Shown in pieces: positions 7,538 through 15,281 of a stretch of 42,082 bases of DNA. Below the pieces are notes generated by a model. It saw only the letters and a list, made by a program, of their open reading frames with translations. It did not search any database and was not told the origin of the DNA. The stretch's first letter is position 1. Each line of letters starts with the position of its first letter. The stretch comes from Bacillota bacterium. Lineage in GTDB: Bacteria; Bacillota; DTU030; DUMP01. A program made the position numbers and the translations under genes. Location: assembly GCA_030153805.1 (NCBI GenBank), contig JASKLG010000006.1:1-42082 (forward strand), given 5' to 3'.

Positions 7538-8122
7538 TTATCCCCCATTCCAGCGACGACGAAAGATTCTGTCTGCCGCCACGGCTACGAGAGTGGCAAC
7601 CAAAGTGGCCAGAAAAGTCGGGGCCATGATTACCGCCGGCTCGACCGAACCTGCCGCGGTGCGGGCAGCTATTACGGTGCTCGGCACCAGAGTTACGCAA
7701 CAGGTGTTAACGGCCAAGAAAGTGCACATGGCCGGCGTCGCTTCATCCGGGTGCGGATTAAGTTCCTGCAGCCGCTGCATAGCCTTCAAGCCAAGCGGTG
7801 TGGCCGCGTTCCCTAGCCCCAGAATGTTAGCGGCAATGTTCAGTAAAATGGCCCCTTCGGCCGGGTCACCTTTGGGCACGTCGGGAAAAAGGAAACGGAA
7901 GGCGGGTGTGAGCGCCCTGGCCAAGGAACGCACCAACCCTGCTTCTTCCGCAATACGCATGAGGCCCAACCAGAAGGCCATGGTTCCTATAAGGCCAAAA
8001 GCCAGTTCCACGGCTTCTTCTGAGGCTTTGAGTAGCGCGAACGTAACTGCTTCCGGACGCCCCACAATTAGGGCAAAACCGATACTGCTCAGGAAAAAGA
8101 AAACCCAGATCCTATCGAGCAT
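7538..8122 (-). CDS. spmA: Spore maturation protein A
   Basis: A gate-domain integral membrane protein of about 194 residues starting MLDRIWVFFFLSSIGFALIVG at ATG 8122 behind GGGAGGGGTGAG; the track start ten codons upstream has no site. The family signature NIAANILGLGNAATPLGLKA is present, as is NTCCVTLVPSTVIA. Partner of SpmB in spore core dehydration. In B. subtilis spmAB is transcribed in the mother cell by sigma-E; I looked for a sigma-E promoter here and found no convincing one. The preceding gerW transcript ends at a terminator, so spmAB should have its own promoter. Confidence 0.93.
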   Translation of the reverse strand: MLDRIWVFFFLSSIGFALIVGRPEAVTFALLKASEEAVELAFGLIGTMAFWLGLMRIAEEAGLVRSLARALTPAFRFLFPDVPKGDPAEGAILLNIAANILGLGNAATPLGLKAMQRLQELNPHPDEATPAMCTFLAVNTCCVTLVPSTVIAARTAAGSVEPAVIMAPTFLATLVATLVAVAADRIFRRRWNGG

Positions 8123-8190
8123 GCTCACCCCTCCCACGGGCTTCTTTATCATGGCTATGATACCTCCCGCCGCGACAGAACGAAAGCAGC

Positions 8191-8214
8191 AAAAAAGGAG
8201 GCTCCTCGGCCTCC
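8191..8214 (-). terminator. Terminator after gerW
   Basis: On the minus strand GGAGGC-CGAGGA-GCCTCC is followed by six T residues. It separates the DUF2953-gerW transcript from spmA-spmB. Confidence 0.8.
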
Positions 8215-8236
8215 ATAGGATGCGTTGGATAAGCCG

Positions 8237-8752
8237 TTATTCCTTTCTTCCTTGGGGATTGTAATTCGGCGGCTCGGTCGAGCGGTAACGCGCCCGAGGC
8301 GGCTCCTCGGCTTCTCTCATTTCATCTGGCTGACCGCTTCTGCTCCGTCCGCCTCTTTTCAGGCACCAGAGGAGCGAGTCCAAATGCTCCAAGATCTGCG
8401 GGGCCAAGTCAAACAGCCGATCATACAAGGCCCGGCTGTCAACGGGAAGCAGGCGCACTTGACCGCCGCCCACTACAACGAAGGCCACGGGTTGCACACT
8501 AACACCGGCGCCGCTTCCCCCACCAAAAGGGAGTGCCGTTCCCGTCTCAGAGCTCTGGCCGCCGCCAGTTCCACCCCGCGGTTCATACTCACCGCCGCCC
8601 GCCGCAAAACCCAGTGAAACACGTGACACAGGGATGATCACACTGCCGTCAGGGGTTTCAACCGGGTCGCCTACTACGGTATTCACATCTACCATGTCTT
8701 TAATACTTTCCATAGCCGTCTTCATGAGGCCTTGAATGGGATGCTCGGCCAT
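8237..8752 (-). CDS. gerW: GerW family sporulation protein (YtfJ)
   Basis: 171 residues. The conserved N-terminus MAEHPIQGLMKTAMESIKDM is followed by VGDPVETPDGSVIIPVSRVS, a Gly-rich segment (GFAAGGGEY) and QPVAFVVVGG, the hallmarks of YtfJ/GerW. In Bacillus it is made in the forespore and is needed for efficient germination through certain receptors. It lies 18 bp after the DUF2953 gene, the same pair as B. subtilis ytfI-ytfJ, and is followed by a terminator. The C-terminus is extended by a charged Arg/Glu-rich tail. Confidence 0.93.
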   Translation of the reverse strand: MAEHPIQGLMKTAMESIKDMVDVNTVVGDPVETPDGSVIIPVSRVSLGFAAGGGEYEPRGGTGGGQSSETGTALPFGGGSGAGVSVQPVAFVVVGGGQVRLLPVDSRALYDRLFDLAPQILEHLDSLLWCLKRGGRSRSGQPDEMREAEEPPRARYRSTEPPNYNPQGRKE

Positions 8753-8770
8753 GTTCCTATTACCCCCTCG

Positions 8771-9343
8771 TCACTTAGATTCTAAATGCCGTGCCTTATT
8801 GAAGTATGTAAGTCCCCTGGCGGCAACACTAATAATATGAATCACGGGCACGGACAGTATACACCTCGCGTCAATTTCAAGCCCGGCCCGCGTAAACTCC
8901 GGCTCAATCTTAAAGCGTATCTCCGCCTCTCGGCAGACGGTTTTAGCTAGAGTCTGCACGATGCCGAGACTGCTCCAGAAAAGCCCAACTGTAAAACCCG
9001 TGCAGCTGGCGTCTCCAGTACCAACCTTAAGTCGGCCGCTGGCTCGAAAAGTAGCCGACTTTAAAAGCCTACTCCCCTGGCGTAACAATAACGGCCAATC
9101 ATTCGCCGACAGGGCAGGAATTTTGTCTTTATCCCGTGCCGGTTCCCGTCGCTTAATGAGCTTCCCAACCGGCCGCCAGCAGTATAAAGGTACCCGAAGC
9201 TCCCTTTCGCCCAAGCGCCAGCTGAGGCCAAAGCGTAGATCTAACACTTCCTCAGGCAGGGTACGGCAAACAATTTCCGCCCAGAGTTGGGACAAGAAAA
9301 AGAAAAAAAGGAGGGGGGCAAGAAGAAGAAGATATCCGTACAT
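8771..9343 (-). CDS. ytfI: DUF2953 domain protein (YtfI-like)
   Basis: About 190 residues with one N-terminal transmembrane helix (YGYLLLLAPLLFFFFLSQLW) and a soluble domain with the sequence FRASGRLKVGTGDASCTGFTVG, typical of DUF2953. Molecular role is unknown. Its constant neighbour is gerW, which supports a sporulation role. Several starts are possible (GTG 9352, GTG 9346, ATG 9343); the ATG is best placed behind GGGTGGGGGTGAG. A sigma-F-like promoter lies 31 bp upstream of the ATG. Confidence 0.85.
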   Translation of the reverse strand: MYGYLLLLAPLLFFFFLSQLWAEIVCRTLPEEVLDLRFGLSWRLGERELRVPLYCWRPVGKLIKRREPARDKDKIPALSANDWPLLLRQGSRLLKSATFRASGRLKVGTGDASCTGFTVGLFWSSLGIVQTLAKTVCREAEIRFKIEPEFTRAGLEIDARCILSVPVIHIISVAARGLTYFNKARHLESK

Positions 9344-9373
9344 CACCGCCACTCACCCCCACCCTTTTCCAAC

Positions 9374-9403
9374 TATTTTTCTCCTGTTACCCGCTAATCA
9401 TAC
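9374..9403 (-). promoter_or_regulatory. Candidate sigma-F promoter for DUF2953-gerW
   Basis: On the minus strand GTATG (-35) is followed by 15 nt and GAGAAAAATA (-10). This matches 4 of 5 and 6 of 7 informative positions of the B. subtilis sigma-F consensus (GYWTA, GGNRANANTR). B. subtilis ytfJ is known to be sigma-F dependent. Confidence 0.5.
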
Positions 9404-9425
9404 AAATAGCCCGGCTACGCCGGGC
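9404..9425 (-). terminator. Hairpin at the end of scpB
   Basis: GCCCGGC-TAC-GCCGGGC, a 7-bp stem with a 3-nt loop, overlaps the scpB stop. On the minus strand it is followed by CTATTTGT, a poor T-tract, so termination may be partial. Confidence 0.4.
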
Positions 9426-9954
9426 CAGTATCATGTGTGGCTCTTACCACCGGTAGTGGCGGAAGGTCATTTAGACTCGAAAGGCCGAGGCTACGGAGAA
9501 AAGCAGGTGTGGTGCCGTAAAGGACCGGCCGGCCTGGGGCGTCTTTGCGTCCGACCTCAGCAATGAGGCCGCGTTCTTCTAAAGTGAAAAGCACCTGGTC
9601 CACCCTAACTCCACGCACTGCCTCAATCTCCTGCCGGGTTATCGGCTGCCGGTAGGCAATAATGGCCAAAGTCTCCAGCGCCGCCTGGGAGAGGCGTACT
9701 CTCTCCACCGGTTGCAGCAAACGGCGGACGTAAGGGGCAAACTCCGGCCGTGTAAAAAGCTGCACCCCACCTGCTACCTCTCGCAGGACCAATCCGCGTT
9801 TTGGGTCCGCCAGGGTGTGTCTAAATTCTTCCAAACCCATCTCGATATCTTCCAAAGAGAGGCCGGTCGCATTAGCAAGCTCCTTAGTCGTCAGCGGGCG
9901 CCCGGCGGCAAAAAGAAGCGCTTCTAAGAGGGCCGTCAATGACTCGCTGTGCAC
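9415..9954 (-). CDS. scpB: Segregation and condensation protein B
   Basis: 179 residues from GTG 9954, which has GGGAGGA 6 nt upstream; the track ORF extends falsely into scpA. Two winged-helix domains are visible: LLEALLFAAGRPLTTKELA near the N-terminus, and the signature ALETLAIIAYRQPITRQEIE with VRGVRVDQVLFTLEERGLI. ScpB dimers bind ScpA to form the kleisin part of the bacterial SMC condensin. The gene overlaps the end of scpA by 19 bp. Confidence 0.95.
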   Translation of the reverse strand: MHSESLTALLEALLFAAGRPLTTKELANATGLSLEDIEMGLEEFRHTLADPKRGLVLREVAGGVQLFTRPEFAPYVRRLLQPVERVRLSQAALETLAIIAYRQPITRQEIEAVRGVRVDQVLFTLEERGLIAEVGRKDAPGRPVLYGTTPAFLRSLGLSSLNDLPPLPVVRATHDTGPA

Positions 9955-10679
9955 GTACCATCCTCCCGTCGGGCGATAATTATCTCCCCGAAGCGCACCG
10001 TTTGCCATACCAGCACTTTTCTCCGGTGCCATAGCTCGAGCACCGCTAGGAAGGCCGGAACTAACCTGGTCGTCCGTGCACGCCGGCCAACATATTGCCG
10101 AAATTCCAACGTCGGAACCTGACGTAGCCGCCGCGTGAGCCGTTTGATCTCTTCCTGCACGGTTGGTGTATCCGGAATGATGGTGACAGGCGGCGGAGGT
10201 TGGAAAAGGGGCGCCACCTTCGCCCAAGCAGTCGCCAAGGCTGCCGGATCGATAGTGACGTAGGGCCGGACGGCCTTCTTCACGCCCACCTCAGCCAAAG
10301 ATAGGCCAGGAGCTGGAAAGTAATCGGCTTCTTTCTCCATAAGCCCGGCCAATCTCGCTGCTGCGTCCCGGAAGATCTTGTATTCGCGTAAGTGATCCAC
10401 CAACTGCTCAGGGCTTTCTTCCTCACCTTCTTCGTTCGCTGGTTGAGGCGAAGGTAGAAGCACCCTGGCTTTGAGCACCAGAAGCCGTGCCGCCATAACT
10501 AAAAAGTCACCTACTGCATCTAGGTCGGCCTGCCCGGCCGCTGCTTCCACATACGCAAGATATTGATCTACCACCTGGGCCAAGGAGACGGCACAAATGT
10601 CTAGTTTAGCTTCATCTATCAAGTGGCAGAGGAGATCAAAGGGGCCGTTGAAGTTCTCCAGTCTAATTTCGTAGCCCAC
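9936..10679 (-). CDS. scpA: Segregation and condensation protein A (kleisin)
   Basis: 247 residues. The N-terminal kleisin helix motif FNGPFDLLCHLIDEAKLDI binds the SMC neck. FLVMAARLLVLKARVLLP is the conserved helix leading to the ScpB-binding middle. The C-terminal winged helix (FLAVLELWHRRKVLVWQ...FGEIII) contacts the SMC head. It starts at GTG behind AGGGACG, 9 bp after trpS, and overlaps scpB downstream, so trpS-scpA-scpB are co-transcribed. Confidence 0.95.
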   Translation of the reverse strand: MGYEIRLENFNGPFDLLCHLIDEAKLDICAVSLAQVVDQYLAYVEAAAGQADLDAVGDFLVMAARLLVLKARVLLPSPQPANEEGEEESPEQLVDHLREYKIFRDAAARLAGLMEKEADYFPAPGLSLAEVGVKKAVRPYVTIDPAALATAWAKVAPLFQPPPPVTIIPDTPTVQEEIKRLTRRLRQVPTLEFRQYVGRRARTTRLVPAFLAVLELWHRRKVLVWQTVRFGEIIIARREDGTCTASH

Positions 10680-10688
10680 AAGACGTCC

Positions 10689-11678
10689 CTACAAATCGCG
10701 CAGGTTCATGGCTCGGCGTGCCTCTGCCAAGGTCTCCGTAGCTACTCTGCGGGCACGCTGTGCTCCTTCCCGGAGGATGTCCAGCACCTCGTCCGGGTGA
10801 GCCTCAAACTGCCTGCGCCGTTCGTGAATGGGAGCCATACGCTCCACGATAAGATCGGCCAAGCGCTTTTTGCAGGCTACGCAACCGATGCCGGCCTTAC
10901 GGCACTCCTCCGCCACCGCTTCATGAGTAGCTGCACTAAAGGCCTTATAAAACTGGTATGGTACACAAACCTCGGGGTGCCCGGGGTCGGTTTTTCTGAT
11001 GCGCTGCGGGTCGGTTACCATTTGAGCGACTTTTGCCCGGATCTCCTCCGGAGAATCAGACATACAGATTTCGTTCCCGTAGCTCTTGCTCATTTTGCGG
11101 CCGTCGATACCAGGCAAGAGAGGAAACCTGGTCAGTTTGGCCTGAGGTTCAGGGAATACGTTCGCGTTGAATAAGTAGTTGAACCGCCTCGCTATTTCTC
11201 GCGCTATCTCTAAGTGCGGCAGTTGATCTTCACCTACAGGAACGGTATCGGCCTTATACACTAGGATGTCGGCAGCCATCAACACCGGGTAGCCTAAGAA
11301 ACCATACGTGGCGATGTTGCGGCCTTCGAGCTGTCTGAGTTGTTCCTTATAGGTGGGTACGCGTTCTAACCAAGATAGAGGCGTGATCATCGAAAGCAGA
11401 AGGTGCAGCTCGCCGTGCTCTTTTACGTTCGACTGCACAAAGATGGTGCTTTGCTTGGGATCGATCCCGGCACTCAGCCAATCTATGGTAATGTTTAGAA
11501 TGTTATCCTGCAGTTCGCTTGTATCCTCATATCCCGTAGTCAAGGCATGCCAATCCACGATAGTGAAATAGCAATCGTAGTCTTTCTGCAGTTCGACCAT
11601 ATTGACTACTGAACCAAGATAGTTCCCGAGATGCAGCCTGCCCGTAGGGCGCATACCGTTCAGAACTCGACCTTTCAC
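10689..11678 (-). CDS. trpS: Tryptophanyl-tRNA synthetase
   Basis: 329 residues, the usual length of a bacterial TrpRS. The class I HIGH motif appears as HLGN (residues 16-19, GRLHLGNYLG) and KMSKS is at about 195-199. GEDQLPHLEIAREIARRFN is the conserved Trp/ATP-binding region. It charges tRNA-Trp in the cytosol. A CxxC pair (GCVACKKRL) lies near the C-terminal anticodon-binding region. No T-box leader was seen upstream; it lies 39 bp after the M50 protease gene and probably shares its transcript. Confidence 0.96.
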   Translation of the reverse strand: MKGRVLNGMRPTGRLHLGNYLGSVVNMVELQKDYDCYFTIVDWHALTTGYEDTSELQDNILNITIDWLSAGIDPKQSTIFVQSNVKEHGELHLLLSMITPLSWLERVPTYKEQLRQLEGRNIATYGFLGYPVLMAADILVYKADTVPVGEDQLPHLEIAREIARRFNYLFNANVFPEPQAKLTRFPLLPGIDGRKMSKSYGNEICMSDSPEEIRAKVAQMVTDPQRIRKTDPGHPEVCVPYQFYKAFSAATHEAVAEECRKAGIGCVACKKRLADLIVERMAPIHERRRQFEAHPDEVLDILREGAQRARRVATETLAEARRAMNLRDL

Positions 11679-11717
11679 CTATGACCCACCATCCTTAGAA
11701 ATAGTGTTGCTGCCACC

Positions 11718-12362
11718 TCAGAAGTGGAGGAGGACTCGGTAAAGGACTCCAAAAACAATAAAGTCGGTTAAGCGGTAAAGAACCTGGTACAACCAAGAGG
11801 CAAGGGGCAGAAGAAGGATACCGCTCAGCCCCAGGTAAAGGAGCACGATCAAAATAACCGGACCGTACGGCTCATAGCGGCTTAGTTCGTAAGCCGTCCG
11901 CCGCGGCAGGAGTTCAGCCAAAACCTTGGAGCCGTCGAGGGGCGGAATAGGGAGCAAGTTGAAAACGGCCAGGAAAATATTGTACCACATGGCCAGTTCT
12001 ACAATGCTGGCCAAGACGTCGTTGAATAACACTACCTGCAATTTAAGAAGGAGAAGCAAAACAAAGGCCGTAAGGATATTTGCACCTGCCCCAGCCAGAG
12101 AAACGAGGATAATGCCGGTACGTCGCGGTCGCAGGTAGTTTGGGTTAATTGGTACCGGTTTAGCCCAGCCGAAGCGGACCAGCCACAGCATGAGGAGCCC
12201 CAACGGGTCAAGGTGAGCTAAGGGGTTGAGGGTAAGGCGCCCGTAAGATCGCGGCGTTGGATCTCCCAAAGCATCAGCCACTTTGGCGTGAGCATACTCG
12301 TGCACCGTTAACGCCAGAAGCAGGGCCGGTATACGGAAAATCATATCACGGGCTAACCACAT
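11718..12362 (-). CDS. Site-2 protease family protein (M50, YwhC-like)
   Basis: 214 residues, mostly membrane helices. The zinc-binding motif HEYAHA (His21, Glu22, His25) lies in the first long helix and the third ligand motif is NLLPIPPLDG. This is the small, PDZ-free M50 subgroup common in Firmicutes; the substrate is unknown. It does not carry features of SpoIVFB. Start ATG follows GGAAGGAAGG. An extended -10 promoter lies just upstream, so it probably begins the M50-trpS-scpA-scpB transcript. Confidence 0.9.
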   Translation of the reverse strand: MWLARDMIFRIPALLLALTVHEYAHAKVADALGDPTPRSYGRLTLNPLAHLDPLGLLMLWLVRFGWAKPVPINPNYLRPRRTGIILVSLAGAGANILTAFVLLLLLKLQVVLFNDVLASIVELAMWYNIFLAVFNLLPIPPLDGSKVLAELLPRRTAYELSRYEPYGPVILIVLLYLGLSGILLLPLASWLYQVLYRLTDFIVFGVLYRVLLHF

Positions 12363-12448
12363 GTTTACCTTCCTTCCTTACACTAGGGACCGCTCCGGCG
12401 ATAACGTTTTTTCTCTGGGCAGGGCAGCCCCGGTGCGCCGCTTAACAA

Positions 12449-12457
12449 ATTATAGCA
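12449..12457 (-). promoter_or_regulatory. Extended -10 promoter for the M50-trpS-scpAB transcript
   Basis: TGCTATAAT is a perfect extended -10 on the minus strand, 87 bp before the M50 ATG. No good -35 is present; the position falls in the T-tract of the lysA terminator. Confidence 0.5.
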
Positions 12458-12470
12458 CAAGAAAAAGGTG

Positions 12471-12505
12471 AAAAAAAGCCGGAGCGAGGCCCCCTCCCCG
12501 CTCCG
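12471..12505 (-). terminator. Terminator after lysA
   Basis: CGGAGC pairs with GCTCCG around a 14-nt loop and is followed by a seven-T run on the minus strand. Confidence 0.75.
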
Positions 12506-12521
12506 ATTTTTCGTTTTTTCT

Positions 12522-13862
12522 TCACCGTACCGCCCGCAGTGATTCCTCTCTTGACCAGGCAGAAGGAATTAAGTCGTTACGAATCAGATCGTCGTAGCTT
12601 TCACGTCGCACAACTAGGTGCGCCTCTCCATCTCGAACGAAGACCACCGCCGGCCGCGGCAGGCGGTTGTAGTTGCTGGCCATAGAGTACTGGTAGGCTC
12701 CGGCCGTAAGTATGGCCACCAGGTCCCCTGGTTCCAGTCGGGGCAGTTTGACGTCGGCAAGCAAGATATCCCCAGACTCGCAACATTTCCCGGCGATGGT
12801 TACCACCTCGGCCGGGAGTTGGTTGGCCTTATTGGCCACCAGCGCGGTGTAACGCGAACCATAAAGAGCCGGACGTGGGTTATCGGCCATACCGCCGTCT
12901 ACGGCTACGTAGGTGCGTACGCCGGGAATCTCCTTGCGCGCTCCTACCCGGTACACGGCCGTTCCCGCCTCTCCTACAATGGACCTACCGGGTTCGAAGA
13001 TCACCTTCGGCAAAGGAAAGCGCATCTCCCGGCAGCATTCCTTGACGGCTGCAGCGATGGTACCTACCGAGGTAGCTATGCCTACTGGGGTATCGCCCTC
13101 ACTGTAGTAGACGCCAAGTCCCCCACCGAGGTCGAGCTCCTCCAGAGTGGCCCCGGTAAGTCGTCTGATCTCATCCAAGAAAGATACCATTACCTGGACA
13201 GCCTTCACATATCCTTCGAGAGCAAAGATCTGCGAGCCAATATGGCAATGAAGCCCCTTCAGCTCTAAGTGGCTTTGACTCAGCGCCTTCTTAACCGCCG
13301 CCAGCGCCTGTCCGTTTTCCAGGGTGAAACCGAACTTGGAATCCAGTTGCCCTGTCTGGATGTAGGCATGGGTGTGAGCTTCAATGCCGGGGGATATCCG
13401 AAGGAAGATACCTACCCGCTGGCGTAACCGAGCGGCTACTTCATTGAGGAGGTCGAGTTCATAAAAATTATCAACAATTATCCGCCCCACTTTGGCTTTA
13501 ACGGCGGCCTCCAATTCATCCCGGCTTTTATTATTGCCGTTAAAGTAAATGCGCCCGGCAGGAAAACCTGCCGCCTGGGCGGTATACAATTCGCCGCCGG
13601 AGACAACGTCGAGGCTGAGGTCCTCTTCTTGTGCCAAACGGCACATGGCCATAGTGCAAAAGGCTTTACATGCGTACGCTACGTCGGCCCGGGGAAGGTT
13701 GGCTTCCGCCGCCTCACGCCAGCTGCGGCAGTTTTCGCGGATTAATTCCTCGTCCATGATGTAAAGCGGCGTACCGAACCTCTCGGCCAGCTCGGGTACG
13801 CTAAGGCCTCCGATTTCAAGAAAACCCTTTCCGTTAATGCGGGCCGTACCTGCAAGCCTCAT
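12522..13862 (-). CDS. lysA: Diaminopimelate decarboxylase
   Basis: 446 residues from ATG 13862 (AGGAGGTAAGTTGGGT upstream); the longer track start ignores this site. A PLP enzyme of fold III that makes lysine from meso-diaminopimelate. Seen: VAYACKAFCTMAM with the PLP-binding Lys near residue 65, LKGLHCHIGSQI, the Gly-rich phosphate loop DLGGGLGV, FEPGRSIVGEAG, and the active-site CESGDIL from the partner subunit. It has its own consensus promoter, a lysine riboswitch and its own terminator, so it is a single-gene unit repressed by lysine. Confidence 0.96.
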   Translation of the reverse strand: MRLAGTARINGKGFLEIGGLSVPELAERFGTPLYIMDEELIRENCRSWREAAEANLPRADVAYACKAFCTMAMCRLAQEEDLSLDVVSGGELYTAQAAGFPAGRIYFNGNNKSRDELEAAVKAKVGRIIVDNFYELDLLNEVAARLRQRVGIFLRISPGIEAHTHAYIQTGQLDSKFGFTLENGQALAAVKKALSQSHLELKGLHCHIGSQIFALEGYVKAVQVMVSFLDEIRRLTGATLEELDLGGGLGVYYSEGDTPVGIATSVGTIAAAVKECCREMRFPLPKVIFEPGRSIVGEAGTAVYRVGARKEIPGVRTYVAVDGGMADNPRPALYGSRYTALVANKANQLPAEVVTIAGKCCESGDILLADVKLPRLEPGDLVAILTAGAYQYSMASNYNRLPRPAVVFVRDGEAHLVVRRESYDDLIRNDLIPSAWSREESLRAVR

Positions 13863-13930
13863 ACCCAACTTACCTCCTCGCACATTTTCCCGCACGGGGT
13901 ACAAGCTCTAGGCGAAAAGGTAAGTTTTAG
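13840..13930 (-). promoter_or_regulatory. Ribosome-site sequestering helix of the lysA riboswitch
   Basis: Downstream of the aptamer, mRNA AACUUACCU (from 13918-13926) is perfectly complementary to AGGUAAGUU, which contains the lysA ribosome-binding site at about 13867-13875. No terminator with a U-run is visible between aptamer and start codon. The expression platform is therefore probably translational. Exact switching partners were not modelled. Confidence 0.55.
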
Positions 13931-13969
13931 CGAAGTGGGATACTCTCATCCCTGGCTACCCCCTTTCCG

Positions 13970-14147
13970 TGAGATAGCGCTCCACCGGCAGCCACGCTAA
14001 GCCACCGGTGACAGTCCTGAACCTGTTCGATTCAGGCCCAGCGGGGAGACTGGAGCTTTCTCCTCGCTTCGGCGGTGGCCCCTTTCAACCGCCCTCTTCG
14101 CTGCCCTGCTCAAGCGGTTTACTCTTGGTCACCGCACCTCTACCTCA
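13970..14147 (-). ncRNA. Lysine riboswitch (L-box aptamer)
   Basis: The minus-strand leader of lysA reads TGAGGTAGAGGTGC, then AAGAGTA, GAAAGGGG, GCCGAAG, CGCTGGG, GACTGTCACC and GGTGGAGCGCTATCTCA, which are the conserved L-box blocks in the right order. The P1 helix is TGAGGTAG/CTATCTCA with one GU pair. Length is about 178 nt. It lies 36 nt downstream of a consensus promoter and directly upstream of lysA, the expected target. Confidence 0.95.
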
Positions 14148-14182
14148 CCTCTAGCCGAGATGAGGAGCTAAAGTTTGCGCTT

Positions 14183-14211
14183 ATCATAACACGGCCCGTC
14201 CCCGCTGTCAA
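14183..14211 (-). promoter_or_regulatory. Sigma-A promoter of the lysA leader
   Basis: TTGACA, 17-nt spacer, TATGAT on the minus strand, just ahead of the lysine riboswitch. It overlaps the region immediately downstream of the activase gene. Confidence 0.85.
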
Positions 14212-14239
14212 CAAGCTACGCGCCGATGTAACAACCTTT

Positions 14240-15214
14240 TTATTTTCCCGCTGCTTCGAGAACGAAACTGCTCCAGCGCCCGCAACGGTCCCCCCAGCGT
14301 GCCAGCAACTTCCCCTCACCCAATATCTCGACCACTTCACATTGGTTGCCGCACCCTCCGCATGATCGGCTGGAGACGTCGAAGCGCCATCGGCTTACAT
14401 CGAATCCCCGGAAACGGGTTGAATGCCTTCCGGCCACGGCCCGTTTGGCCAAAAGAGCTGCACCCAGTGCACCCATCACCGCGTGATATCGGGGAACGAT
14501 CACGGGGAATCCCAGGGCCTTTTCGAAAGCCCGGCGCATTCCTACGTTGGCTGCGACACCTCCCTGAAAAAGAATAGGCGCTTGAATATCCTTACCTTTG
14601 GCCACATTATTCAGGTAGTTGCGTACCAGGGCCTCGCAAAGACCGGCAACAATATCCTCCACCGGATAACCAAGTTGCTGTTTGTGAATCATATCCGATT
14701 CGGCAAAGACGGCACACCGTCCGGCAATGCGGACCGGATTCTGAGCCCTTTCGGCCAGGCTACCGAACTCTTCAATGGGGACGCCGAGTCGCGCTGCCTG
14801 CCGGTCTAAGAAAGAGCCCGTCCCGGCGGCGCACACGGTGTTCATGGCAAAGTCTACTACTACTCCCTGGCGGAGAATGATGATTTTTGAATCCTGTCCT
14901 CCAATCTCCAGCACGGTTTGAACCTTTGGAAGCTCGTTCAGGGCAGCCACAGCGTGGGCGGTGATCTCGTTTTTCACCGCATCTGCTCCTACCATAGTAG
15001 CTGCAAGCTGGCGGCCACTCCCCGTAGTGCCGGCACCCGCAATACTCATCCCGGCTGGAATTTGCTTTTCCATCTGGGCCAGGCCCTCCTGCACCGCGCG
15101 GATGGGATTGCCCTGGGTTCTAAGGTAAAGACCGGTAACTACCTCGCCATTTTCATTTAGAAGTACCAAGTTCGTGCTGACAGAACCCACATCGAGGCCA
15201 AGATAAGCCCGCAT
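14240..15214 (-). CDS. Acyl-CoA dehydratase activase (BadF/BcrA/HgdC-type ATPase)
   Basis: About 324 residues from ATG 15214 behind GGAGGAAAGAC; the longer track start has no site. An ASKHA-fold ATPase: phosphate-1 loop LGLDVGSVSTNLVLL, and IGGQDSKI. The two cluster Cys of 2-hydroxyacyl-CoA dehydratase activators are CAAGTGSFLD and GRCAVFAESD, which in the dimer hold one [4Fe-4S]. A C-terminal extension adds CGGCGNQC and GDRCG, as in the DUF2229-associated activases. It follows the two DUF2229 genes and probably injects electrons into them with ATP hydrolysis. Substrate unknown; no CoA-transferase or dehydratase subunit is adjacent. Confidence 0.85.
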   Translation of the reverse strand: MRAYLGLDVGSVSTNLVLLNENGEVVTGLYLRTQGNPIRAVQEGLAQMEKQIPAGMSIAGAGTTGSGRQLAATMVGADAVKNEITAHAVAALNELPKVQTVLEIGGQDSKIIILRQGVVVDFAMNTVCAAGTGSFLDRQAARLGVPIEEFGSLAERAQNPVRIAGRCAVFAESDMIHKQQLGYPVEDIVAGLCEALVRNYLNNVAKGKDIQAPILFQGGVAANVGMRRAFEKALGFPVIVPRYHAVMGALGAALLAKRAVAGRHSTRFRGFDVSRWRFDVSSRSCGGCGNQCEVVEILGEGKLLARWGDRCGRWSSFVLEAAGK

Positions 15215-15281
15215 CTGTCTTTCCTCCATAAGATCAAATTTGCTTCGGTCTCTTTCGCCGCTACGCTCCGGCGACGACGCC

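Noticed and set aside
8123-8190. Sigma-E promoter for spmA
   Set aside because: CATAGCCAT occurs near the right place but nothing like the -35 element lies at the required distance.
10680-11717. T-box leader for trpS
   Set aside because: Only 39 bp separate trpS from the upstream M50 gene and no T-box sequence (AGGGTGGNACCGCG) is present.
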